A DNA stretch of 64,000 nucleotides from Viscum album (lineage: Eukaryota > Streptophyta > Magnoliopsida > Santalales > Viscaceae): NCBI GenBank assembly GCA_963277665.1, contig OY728122.1:2129038024-2129102023 (forward strand), read 5' to 3'. Positions within the stretch are counted from its first letter, which is position 1; the number at the start of each line of letters is the position of its first letter. Positions 1 through 10,600 of this stretch are shown piece after piece. Below the pieces are notes generated by a model, which was given only the letters and a program-made list of their open reading frames with translations, ran no database searches and was not told the DNA's origin. Made by a program: the position numbers and the translations under genes.

Positions 1-1656
1 TATATTACACACAAGGTTTCGGTAAAGTTTGGGTACGGATGGGTAGGTTGGAACCTGAAACCAATCGGGCCCTCAGAGCGGAAGCACTTAAAACATAAGG
101 ACCGGACGTCTGATTGACGTGCCGTCAATTAAATTGGATTAATTCTGATGAGAAGGTTCTATTGGCATACTACCCTTGAGGTTTGGATGTAGTTGTAGTA
201 TGGAGGGGTTGGTTTTAGCTTAAAAACCAACCAGACCCCTCGAACAGAAAATCCAATAACTCTTAGACCAGACGTCCGTTTGACGAACCGTCAGCGTCGT
301 TGGTAATCTCATTGAGAAACGGTTCCTTTTATTTTACCCCAAGGGAGTTCAGGGTATAGTTGAGATACGGTCGGGTTGGTTCATTCCTGAAACCAACCGG
401 GCCCCCGGGATAAAAATGGTAATAACTCACAGACCGAGCGTCTGATTGGCACGCCATCTGTTTTGTTAAGACCCCTATGATGAGGCAGTCCTTTGAGATA
501 CTTATTCTTAGGACTTTGTGACACATGGAGTGTAAAATAGTAGCTCATGGAGCAGATCCTCTCGGAAACGTGCATACGGAGAACGGTGACCTTGTAGCTG
601 GTTGAGACCAGATGACTGCTTGTCCGATTCGATTCAGAGTGACATGACTAGCCCAATAGGGATCGCTACTCTGTTGGGGTGATAGAACCATGGAGGAGGA
701 TCACTACTGTGTTGAGGCGGTAGATCTGCGGTACTCGACATGAAGAGTACCTCTGTAGGCTATTAGAGGGAGCGCTACTATGTTGGGGTAGCAGACCCAT
801 GGCGGGGAGCAATACTGTGTTGGGGTGGTAGACCCACGGTACTCGATAGGAGGAGTACCATAGCAGTCTAATGTTAGTGAGTGGAACCTCGGATTCATGA
901 CAGGACTAATGCGATTGACAGAGGAGGAGTTCTTCAGCAGTCGTGTTTTCGTCATAGTGAATAAAAATCCTGGTTTGAGCTGAGTCAATGTCCTTTGTGT
1001 TTACCTCATGATTGAGATGAGTTACTTCATCACTTCATTATATGTATGGCCATTTACCTATGTAAAGTTTATCTGTTGAGATCTTTCTTTGTGGTTTATC
1101 CTTGTTGGATTTATGGTAACCTTGAGGGTCTCAGGGTCCCTACTATGTATCGTTATACTAACCCATGCATGGGTTATACCCGCATCTCATTGTGTTGGAT
1201 GCAGATGACGGAAAACGCTGACCGAGGAACAGTGTACGAGGACTGGATGTACCTGGAGGTGGACACTTGGCATGACGGTACCCGGAGTGGATGATAGACG
1301 CAGATTGATGAGGAGGACATCTGTACCTACCCTTCTGGTATGAACCTAGAGGACGATCCAAGAGTTGCTTCACCATTCACCTATTTTCCTTTTTAGTAGT
1401 AATTTATTTCAGCTGTTGATGTACCTTTCTTTTGGGATTGTTTTCCGGCCCCTTTGTACTTTCAGCACACTTGTTATACTACATTACTTAGTGTTTTCTT
1501 CCACTTGTACTCTTGTTGTGTGTGTTTACATTTCCTAAAGGCAACACCTTCCCTTTTTATCAGGATTTACACCTTTGGTGCTAGTCGCCATCCACTAGCC
1601 TATGGAAGGTGGGCTTGGGGTAGTCACGGAATGGGCCCCGAAGTCGGGTTGTGAAA
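1..1656 (+). repeat. E1 5' LTR, 3' part only
   Basis: This is the downstream 1.65 kb of the LTR whose other copy is 4152-7606. The shared end is a GGGCCCCGAAG block followed by GGGTYGTGA. Here the terminal CA has decayed to AA, whereas the 3' copy still reads GTGACA. About 1.8 kb of this LTR should lie upstream of the window. Short open frames inside it (for example 1046-1294 and 1454-1654) are not conserved as proteins between the two copies and I do not treat them as genes. Confidence 0.88.
655..862 (+). repeat. Degenerate tandem array inside the E1 5' LTR
   Basis: About four to five diverged units of roughly 40-60 bases recur here. Each carries a core like CTACTGTGTTGGGGYGGTAG followed by ACCCATGG or a GGTACTCGA block and GAGGAGTACC. 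The same array is present in the 3' LTR at about 6608-6815, so it predates the insertion. Confidence 0.6.
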
Positions 1657-1659
1657 AAT

Positions 1660-1671
1660 TGTTATCAGATG
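1660..1671 (+). other. E1 primer binding site (initiator Met-tRNA type)
   Basis: TGTTATCAGATG lies directly after the LTR end and matches the plant retrotransposon primer site TGGTATCAGAGC at 9 of 12 positions. Its place right after the LTR end makes the identification reasonable despite three changes. Confidence 0.65.
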
Positions 1672-1945
1672 AGTCGGTTCTACCACAGAATTTAGGACTC
1701 TGATATTTTCTTTCTATGAAGCAATAGTGTTAAGTGTACTAAGAGTGGTTTTCAGTTCATAGAGTCCAGTGTTGGTGCGGGCGGCCAACGTATCCATACA
1801 CCAGGACCCTGATATCTGATTTCCAAAACAGTGCACAAAAACACTGATTGCGTGTGTGTTTTCAAATGTTTCTTTTAAATCAGCTCAAACTAGGTCATCT
1901 CACCAGGTATAGTCTTTTGACCGTGTCATATCTGTTTCTTTCACG

Positions 1946-2600
1946 ATGTCTTCACCCAGTCAGTCAGCATGGGTACCAAGTGGAGAGCACGATGATAACC
2001 CACCGAGCAACAAGGACTCGGTACATGGCCCTCTTCCAGTTGAGACACCAGTGGACAGTGCATGCCGCTTGAGCACGTTGCACAAGTTCCATCGACAGAG
2101 GCCTCTGAGGTTTCGAGACGAGTTAGATTTTTGGATGACTGGGTAGTGGATGGAGTGTGTAGCACAAGCTTTCCACAAAGCTGGGACACCCGTGGACATG
2201 ATGGTGTGCCTAGCGGTTAGTCTTTTTTAGGGAGGAGCTGAGAGGTGGTGGAGCCAGATGCTCCAGTTTTACGACGAGACGACCTTTTCCTGGGGAAACA
2301 TCGATAGTTTATTTCAGGGTGGAGTTTATACCAGCAACCCTACACTCTGAGCGTGCTGAGGAGTTGCTGCCCTTGCCATAGGTTTTTCCGACCATAGAGG
2401 AGTTTTATGTAGCCAACCGCAGATAGATGACCCAAAAGACCAAGCGGACTTGGACAAAAGGTGGGAAACCTCAGAATACAGATTCAGTAGTGTGAGGCAC
2501 ACGAAACAGAGCTAGCCATTGAAGGAGTAGGATGTGTTATGCATGCGGTAGGCTGTTTCACCTTACTCGGGACTGCCCGACCTATCCAGTAGATGAGAAT
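1946..2600 (+). pseudogene. gag: E1 gag remnant with CCHC zinc knuckle
   Basis: Gag would form the virus-like particle and bind RNA. Across several frames one can read FHRQRPLRF near 2085, an AERWW motif near 2248 typical of plant gypsy Gag, and a SW-x-SLF stretch near 2290. A perfect zinc knuckle of the form C-x2-C-x4-H-x4-C lies at about 2530-2575 (CYACGRLFHLTRDC), followed by PTYP. The frame is broken by stops and shifts, including TAG after the first 66 codons of the 1946 frame. Function is lost, but the order of motifs is clear. Confidence 0.72.
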
Positions 2601-3365
2601 CTGGGAGTAGAGAAACCTACCATACCATGGTAGAGGAGATAGCCGTACAGCCGGTGGTGTACGGCGCTTCGAGGTGTTGGCACCACCACCACCAGGAGGT
2701 CCACCATGACCACATGGAACAGGTGAATATGGGAGAGAACAACTTCAGGTAGCTGAAGAAAACGACTATGGAGATCTGGAAGCAAGTGCACAGGAGCGAG
2801 ACTAGTTCTAGGCATGGATGCCTTTGTTCTTGGTGCTTCCAGTTTCCATGTTTTTGTTGTTTTAGGTTGTTATGTGTCTTTGTACATTGAGCTGCAGCAA
2901 TAAAAGACACTTATCTTTGTGACGTTTACTTTCCTGTCCTTTTTTTTGGTTAATACTAAGAGGTTCTAGTTAAAACTGTTGACATGACCATCACTTGCGA
3001 GATTCCTATCGGAGGAGACCCAGTAATCGTGCACTGATGCCGATGGTGTGACGAAACCCTTGGAGGCGAGAGTAATGGTCGGATCTCTTGGTAGTAGCGT
3101 TGAGGCCTTACGATGTTATCTATGGCATTATATAGTACCATTTATGTCAGGATTGACTATATTAGGAAAAAAACATGGTTCATCCAAGGGATGAGACCAG
3201 AATTCTCTTTTTGGCAGAGAAGATATTTTCGCATCTCTCATAGAACGTAGACGATGAAGGGTGGAGATGAGTTCTTACAATTGGCTATTCTCACCCATAG
3301 TTCATGACCGAATGGTTTACGGTTCTGTCCAACTTAATAGCCTCAAGTGAATCTTCTTTCAGAAG
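2600..3365 (+). other. E1 internal stretch without recognisable domains
   Basis: Protease, RT and most of RNase H should lie between the zinc knuckle and the RNase H tail, but none of their motifs can be found. The 765 bases contain T-rich sequence (2800-2950) and no credible frame. The minus-strand frames at 2582-2815, 2617-2910 and 2956-3141 look like chance. Most likely this is deletion plus filler or heavily decayed sequence. Confidence 0.5.
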
Positions 3366-3489
3366 GACATGAACCTAAGACATCATCGATGGCTTGATTT
3401 CCTCCAAGACTACGACTTCAAGATATTTTATACTCATGGGGAGGAGAACGTTGTAGAAGATTCTCTTAGAAGTAGATCGGACATTTAGT
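3366..3489 (+). pseudogene. pol: E1 pol fragment: C-terminal tail of RNase H
   Basis: The translation from 3366 reads DMNLRHHRWLDFLQDYDF, then YTHGEENVVEDSLR. This matches the conserved end of gypsy RNase H, where a DLNLRQRRWLELLKDYD block and a G-x-NVVADALSR block normally stand. The catalytic half of RNase H is absent upstream. The frame ends at a TAG at about 3487. Confidence 0.75.
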
Positions 3490-3549
3490 TGTTAAAAGTG
3501 GTGAGACAACAGCTAGCCACATTTCAGATATCCTTTGTGGATAGTGATG

Positions 3550-4140
3550 GAGACAGCACGTCTAGAACCAGAGACGGTTCGGGCTACGATGGATAAGGTG
3601 CAAATCATCCAGGAGCGGATGAAGACTACACATATCAGACAGAAGTTCTATACTGATAAGAGACAAAGATCACTGGAGTCCAAGGATGGAGACCATGTTT
3701 TCTAAAGGGTGTCACATAGACGAGGTCTACTAATATTTGGTCGAGGTGGCAAGTTATCTCTTCGTTTCATCCGACCATTCCTGATCCTCAGCCGAGTAGG
3801 TGAGGTGGCTTACCACCTGGCCCTTCCACCTCAGTTGCAACGAGTGCACGATGTCTTCCACGTATCTCATCTAAGGAGATGCATGCATGATCTGTCCCAC
3901 ATCATCGACCACATGGAGCTAGACATCGATGACGAGGTGAACTTTACGGAGGTTCTAGTAGAGATTGAGGATCGACAGAAGCAGGTCCTACGTGGATGAT
4001 CGATTCCTCTGGTGCGCATTCGCTGGCATCACATGAACCTCTAGGGGAGCACATTGGATAAAGAGGCTCAGATGAGTGCTCAGTACCGTCTTTTTTATTC
4101 CTATTTTATGTTGTAGCTTTATGGGGACGTAAATCCCTGA
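3550..4140 (+). pseudogene. pol: E1 pol fragment: integrase C-terminal domain
   Basis: Integrase joins element cDNA to host DNA; this part is the non-catalytic C-terminal region. From 3561 one reads PETVRATMDKVQIIQERMK and DKRQRSLESKDGDHVF, then a TAA stop at 3703-3705. In the same frame 3709-3999 continues with FGRGGKLSLRF, VAYHLALPPQLQ and VHDVFHVSHLRRC, the signature of chromovirus-type integrases. After 4000 the frame gives SIPLVRIRWHH, then decays. No DDE catalytic residues or zinc finger are present, so the enzyme core has been lost. Whether a chromodomain once followed cannot be decided. Confidence 0.85.
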
Positions 4141-4150
4141 GGTGGGAGTA
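4139..4150 (+). other. E1 polypurine tract
   Basis: GAGGTGGGAGTA lies immediately before the LTR start TGTAA at 4152. Upstream, TATGGGGACGTAAATCCCT resembles the wording that closes many plant gypsy pol genes, with a GGGGACGAAAT block before the purine tract. Confidence 0.75.
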
Positions 4151-5226
4151 ATGTAAAGAAAGGAAAAAATTTTCTTAAATACATTGGAATTTAACAAGTT
4201 TGTGGCTTCTGGCGACACTTGATTCTGAGGCACGGTGTGCCCGGAATCAATTTATGAAGATTATCTCTGGTAAGTTCAATGAAAGAATGAGGGGGTTTTT
4301 CTATCTTTCTAACCGGTGCTCGGAATTGAAATCTGAGGGCACTGATGTACTCGTAGCGCCAATAATTGCTTTTGGAGACCTTTACCGCAGTTATGTTTAA
4401 TACGGGTTGTAAATTAAAAATTGGATTTTAGTTAAGAGGTTAAAAAAATTGTTGGAACATTTTTATGTCTTTGGAAGTTCATCCCTTCCATGGGAAGTTA
4501 TTGGTGGGCCCACAACCACCCAAATTCCCATGTGTGGATATTTGAGAGGTGGGGCTCACATAAGCCCCAACCATTCACCTCCACATAAACTCCATTAAAC
4601 TCCCTTCAATAAATTGGAAACCCCCTTAATTAATGTGACTCTTCCTCTCCCTCCCTCCCCTCTTTATTTTTTTTCCAACATACCTTAATTAATGAAATGA
4701 ACCTATTCATTTAATTAATTACGTGATTTGAAATTTTGAATTGGATGTGTTAATAAAATATTAGCCAAGCCTAATATTTTATTGGGAGAGGAGCTTTGTT
4801 GTGTTGGAAAAACTTTTGGAGGGAGCTCTTGAGAAAAGAGAGAGAAGTATTCAACTCATCAACAAAGAACAGTTTTCTTCTCCGATCAAGAACACCCACC
4901 TTTAACAAAGAACGACTCGGCGAAGAACACTCCACGCTTCTCTAATCTTCGGCTTCCAATGCATCATGGGAGGAAATAAAACTTCGGGTAACTCACCAAC
5001 AAAGGATGATACTTTACCAGCATTGACGGAGCGACATCGCTTTCCGCGTCTACGAAGAACGGACCTTTTTCGACGTAGGAGTTTAATTTGAATATGTTTA
5101 TATTCACATGTTCTTCCCTTCTAGATCAGAGAACACTGATCAACACATTATCATGTTGATCCGCATATATTTTCTTTTTCAGGTTGGGAATATTTATTTG
5201 TGGGGGAATTGTATGATGGATTGTTT

Positions 5227-5248
5227 CAATTTTATTTGAATAAAATTG
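5227..5248. repeat. Perfect short inverted repeat in the E1 LTR
   Basis: CAATTTTATT and AATAAAATTG are exact reverse complements separated by TG. It could form a hairpin just upstream of the GC-rich part of the LTR; a function is not shown. Confidence 0.7.
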
Positions 5249-5279
5249 TTCTTCATAAAAAGTGAATCCTTGTTTATCT

Positions 5280-5870
5280 TTGGCCATTTGCTAACGCCTA
5301 ATGCGGATGGTACGGGCCGAACGAACACCACCCGACAACCCTCCGCTGGTTTTTCGTTTGTGCGCGGATTGACGGGCGATGACGAAACGGGACCGGAATG
5401 GATATTTGAAGCCATCGCAGTGAAGAGAAGGTCCCGGGAGAGCCGCAGGCATAGACAGTGGGCGAGTCAGTCCACCGGAGCGCGTCCGGTGGTTCGCGGA
5501 AGGCGGCGCCGGCGCGCCCCGCCGGCAGGGCGTTGGAGCAGACTGTCACGGCTGAGCCGCGGTAGCAGTTTGAACCAGAACAGCAGAGTCGTTCCGGAAA
5601 ACTAGGGGGTGCAGATTAATATCCCTCCAGTTGGGGGAGTCCGCGCCTCCCCACGCTCAGCCAGCTGGTTGAGCCAGCATCCCCCGGCCGGGCAAGGGTG
5701 GGCCATGCTGGCCGAGCCGCGCCGGCCGAGCCTGACCACGCCGTTCGGTCCACGCCCAACTAGGCCGGACCTGGACACGAGTCGGGTCGACCCGGTGTTG
5801 GCCGACCCAGGGTGGGATGGGCCGGGTCGGACAGGGCCCAGACCCCAATTTTTGGGTCCATTTTCGGTTA
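5280..5870 (+). other. GC- and CpG-rich segment of the E1 3' LTR
   Basis: About 590 bases are rich in G, C and CpG, in sharp contrast to the AT-rich surroundings. The segment includes GGCGGCGCCGGCGCGCC near 5500 and many GGGTCGG or GGCCGG blocks near 5760-5840. A perfect stem of CCACCGGA and TCCGGTGG with a five-base loop lies at 5472-5492. Its position inside the LTR suggests the R/U5 or leader part of the transcript, but no TATA box is obvious. Confidence 0.6.
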
Positions 5871-6607
5871 AACAACAATATCATGAGATATGAAGCATGG
5901 ATCGACTCACCGTTAGTTGCATAGGATTCCTTAGATCTATGCGGTTGTTTTGGTATATTACACTCAAGGTTTTGGCGAAGTTTCGGTATGGCTGGGTTGG
6001 TTCGAACCCGAAACCAACCGGGCCCTCAGAGCAAAAATGCTTAAAACTTAAGGACTGGATGAACGATTGACGTGTCATCAATTGTGTTGGATTCCTTCTG
6101 ATGAGACAGTTCTTTTGGCATAATACACTTGAGGTTTGTATGAATTTGGAGTATGTACGGGTTGGTTTTAGATTAAAAACCAACTGGGCCCCAGGAATAG
6201 AAAATCCAATAACTCTCAGACCAGACGTCCATTTGACGAACTGTAAGTAGCGTTGGTATTCTCATGGAGAAACGGTTCCTTTGAGTATACCCCATGGGAG
6301 TTCGGGGTACATTTGAGATATGGTCGGGTTGGTTTATTCACAAAACCAATCAGCCCCCCTAGATAACAAGGCTAATAACTCACAGACCGAGAGTCCGATT
6401 GACGCACTGTCTGTTGCGTTGAGACCCCAATGACGAGGCGGTCCTTTGAGATACTTCTTCGTTGGAATTTGTGACACTTGGAGTGTAGAACATTAGCTCA
6501 TGGAGCAGATCCTCCCTGAGACGAGTATACAAAGTATGTTGACCTTGTAGCTGGCTGAGACCTGATGACCGCTTGTCCGATTCGATTCGGAGTGACATAA
6601 CTAGACT

Positions 6608-6815
6608 AGTGGGGATCACTACTTTGTTGTGGGGATAGACCCATGGCGGAGGATCACTACTATGTTTGGGCGGCATACCCATCTTACTCGAAAGGAGGAG
6701 TACCTATGTAGGCTATTAGGGGGAGGGCTATTGTGTCGGGGCGGCAGACCCATGGCGGGGAGTACTACTGTGTTGGGGTGGCTGACTCGTGGTACTCGAC
6801 AGGAGGAGTACCTCA
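6608..6815 (+). repeat. Degenerate tandem array inside the E1 3' LTR
   Basis: This is the counterpart of the array at about 655-862, with the same CTACTGTGTTGGGGTGGC and GGTACTCGACAGGAGGAGTA building blocks, each copy diverged. Confidence 0.6.
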
Positions 6816-7606
6816 GCAGTCTAAGGTAAGTGAGTGGCACCTCTGTGTCGTGACATGACTACTGTGCTCGAAAGAGGAGTTCTTCAGCATCTGTGTTTTC
6901 GTCATCAGGAATAGAAATCCTGGTTTGAACTGAGTCAATGACCTTTGTGTTTCCCTCATTATTGATATGGGTTACTTGATAACTTAGGTATATGTATGGG
7001 CATATACCTATGTAATGGTTATCTGTTGATATCTTTCTTTGTGGTTTATCCCTGTTTTATTTAGTGATACCTTGAGGGTCTCGGGGTCCCTACGATGTAT
7101 CGTTATACTCACCACTGCATGGGCTATGCCCGCACCACATTGTGTTGGATGGAGAAAATAGATAGCGCTGACCGAGCCAGAGTGTACGAGGACTAGACGG
7201 TACCCAGAGGTGGACACTCTGTGTGACGGAAAATGGAGCGAACGATAAATACAGAGTGATGAGAAGGACATCTATACCTAACTTTTAGGTTGGAACCCGG
7301 TGGATGATGCAGGAGTTGGTTTACCATTCAGCTATTTGTCTTGTCAGTTGTAATATCTTTCAGTTGTAGGTGTACCATTATGTTGGGATTGTATTCTGGA
7401 CCCTTTGTACTTTCATCACACTTTTATACAACTTTACTTAATTCTTTCTTCCGCTTGTACTCTGGTTGTGTGTGTTTACATTTCATAAATGCAATGCCTT
7501 CCCTTTTTATCGGAATTTACACCTTTCGTGCTGGTCACCAGCCCCTGGCCTATGGATGGCGGGCTTGGGGTAGACACGGCACGGGCCCCGAAGTTGGGTC
7601 GTGACA

Positions 7607-10600
7607 ACTATATTATGTTTCCATGGTGGGTTTTCATGAAATATATTTATTATTTCCCATTATATGTTTTTTCACATTCTAATGTTGGATTTTTATTATC
7701 TTATATCATTCTTCGATGATCATGACTATTAATCTCACCACTATTCAGTTACATTCATTTCCCTCTTGACTCACATTCCCAAATTTATAATATTATATTT
7801 TTAAATTAATCTATTAATTGGATTTACAGCTCCCCCATTCTCATTTATATACCAAGGTTTTCCCATGATGTTACAAATTGTTAAAATTTTCGTCAGAAAC
7901 TAATGTCATGAGAGGGATAATGATAAAATATAAAGGTAGAATAATGAGTAACATATGTATTGATTGTTGATATTCATGGGTATGAATATCAACCCAATTA
8001 TTTTCATCTAGAAGGTATTAGTCTTAATAAAGTATGACAAAATTATTTGACCAGGTATTTTACATGTTTTTAACCCATATTAAGAAACAAAATTATACAA
8101 TATGGATATTAATTTTTTTATCAAAAACAAAATGACACCTTCTACCAAATATTCACCAGGTAATTCTGAATAAGGTTTTTATTTAATCCTATTAAATTTA
8201 ATAACATTTTTTTTAATTTTTAATTTAATAAATAATACACATTGAAAAATATTGTTTAAGAAATTAAAATTTTAAATTATTAACCACATATATTATAATT
8301 TTGTATCATTTATTCATTAGATGAGTGAAAATATTTATTTTAAAATATTAAAATATTACACTATATTCATTATTTAAAATGTTTTTGTTTTATTTTTTAA
8401 AAAAATTGTACAATGCATATGAAAACCTTAAAAATATAACCATTTGACCTATTTCGATGTTAGTAATAATTACATTAACAAAATATTGATTATTCCAAAG
8501 AATGACTTTTTTAATTAAAAATATGTAGATGTTTTTCTAAATAATGGTTTAAATTTAATTATCAATCTATTGGAAAAATAATTATATAAAAAATTACATT
8601 TATATCTTATTGTATCACATTTAGAACGTAATAATTGATATTATTCATGTAGAAAATATATTTTTATTTCTGGTTATATTTAGTTTCCCATGTTAGTAGT
8701 TAATCATTTTCTATATTTGAATTTGGAAAACAGAATAATAATTATTATATTACATTAGTTGGAACTCATGTATTTTCTTCTCATCCCTAAGATTATCCCT
8801 TTCATGAAATTCAGGTGTATATGAATACATTAACAAATTCTAGTAATTCATTCTCAATCATTCCCTAAGATTCCATGTTTTTTCATCCATCTTAGGATTC
8901 CTCCAAATTTTGTTCACAAACTGGGATTTCTAATGTCATAACACATTATTTATAATGTATATAATGTAGAATGGGTATATTTTATATGAAAAGTCATCAT
9001 AGATATATATTCAATTTGTGGATGGTACATATAATTTGACAAAAATATATTTTATTGTCATTGTCACATGAACATCATATTTAAGTTTAGAGAGGATTAG
9101 TGCAGAATCCAAATTGTAATGCATGGTTCTAAATCTCTCAATTTTTTGAAAAAACATGATGTAACATAATTTTTTTTTTCCATTATGATCATATATTATT
9201 AGTCACTACTATGATAGTACTTTCTATATGTTTTCATCCTTATATGAAATTTTATTTTACTATGTCCATCAAGAAAAATATTTTCATTATTAATCATATG
9301 TAATTTATTTTTTATGATAAATTGAACCATATATTATTCCATATCATTCTGTTCTTTATAATCATTTTTTATATTCCCTAAAATTATCCAATATGGCTTC
9401 ATTAAAAAATATTATCCAATACATAACCTTTTTGAATCCTTTTTACTCAAATGAAAGTAATTTTTGATAAATATACCACATGATATTGGAATTGGTCTCA
9501 TTCATCATATTAATCAAGGTGGTATGAAATTATTATATCCTCCAATATTTGGATTTATCATTGATACATACCAAGTATTTTAGGAAGATATGAATTTTAC
9601 ATTTGTATATCGTTGTTCATTTCCTATTAAAGACATATCAAAAAAATTTACATGATGCCTATATCATTTTCAATAATAATGGACTAATTTAAATCATTAT
9701 GTCTTATAAAATTATTGATATATATTCATGGATGAAAATTAAAGGGGAAGATCATTATTTATTTTTTTGATGTGTGAAAACACGTTTAGATTACTCCCAA
9801 TGACCCAAATAACATCCTTCACTATACATTTCATATGATTTCCTATGACACAATACCTTTTGATATTATCCCACATCAACATTGATGTTGGGATGTTTTC
9901 GTTACACCTTATGAAAGTTGTCACTTAACAATTACCTGTTGTCTTACGATGCATCTTTGTAGATTTAAAAATAAATCACAATTTATGATTTCTAAAAAAG
10001 TGATCTCTTAGCCCCCTATACAACATTTTACTACAAGGATATAGTGAGAAAACTGTGTTATGAGATCCATCCTATAATTCCATATTCTTATTGGGTATAG
10101 ATGGTGAATTATCATTATTTTGGGAATATCATCTCATAATCAAATTTTATGTCTATCAATGTCAATATTCTATTAATTTAATATACTATTGGGGACAACA
10201 ATCATCATTTTTGAGAAATATTTATTATCTTTAGTAAATATGGAATGTGAAATTCACGGAAAAAATAATACATCCAATTCCACTATAATATTCATATTCC
10301 GTATTACTAAATCTTTGAATGTGGGATCCTCTTCTATCATCATCATTGACAGAAATCTATGATCCTTCCTACATAATATATTCAAAATAAATTCTCGTAA
10401 CATGTTGGTAGTTTATTATAAATTTAATGACCATTAAAAGATATATAAATCTGTATTGTCTCATATGAATCTCTCTCTTTGTGGTAATTTAAATTAAAAT
10501 TTCATGATTCCCATATATTACACAAGGTTGACCATACATATATTTTTATATATATTCTATTAAATGATTAAAGATCCATTATCAAGATAATCTGTTGGAC

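Larger units (their letters stand above)
1..7606 (+). mobile_element. E1: Ty3/gypsy chromovirus (Tekay-like), internally deleted, 5' end beyond the window
   Basis: Bases 1-1656 match 5954-7606 almost without gaps (offset about 5950), which identifies two copies of a long terminal repeat. Between them lie a methionine-tRNA-like primer site, a Gag with a zinc knuckle, an RNase H tail, an integrase C-terminus and a purine tract, in the normal gypsy order. The internal region is only about 2.5 kb, against roughly 5 kb expected, because protease, RT and the integrase core are missing. All reading frames are broken. The LTR pair differs by something near one base in five or six in the stretch I compared, so the insertion is old. 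The Tekay-like assignment is inferred from the integrase C-terminus and from the pol-end/polypurine wording. Confidence 0.88.
4152..7606 (+). repeat. E1 3' LTR, about 3.45 kb
   Basis: The LTR begins TGTAAAG after the purine tract and ends GTGACA at 7606, the normal TG...CA boundaries. Its last 1.65 kb aligns with bases 1-1656. The first 1.8 kb has no partner in the window, so an insertion nested there could not be excluded by comparison. 5280-5870 is strikingly GC-rich. The open frames in it (5246-5605, 5609-5893, 5298-5549 minus) are composition effects: arginine- and proline-rich with no domain I recognise. Confidence 0.85.

Noticed and set aside
4450..5217. Possible nested LTR starting TGTTGGAACA inside the E1 3' LTR
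   Set aside because: No matching CA end with a target duplication could be found, and the other E1 LTR copy of this part is outside the window.
5246..5893. Frames of 119 and 94 codons in the GC-rich part of the E1 LTR
   Set aside because: Arg- and Pro-rich text without a domain, inside an LTR. GC-rich sequence has few stops, so these are expected by chance.
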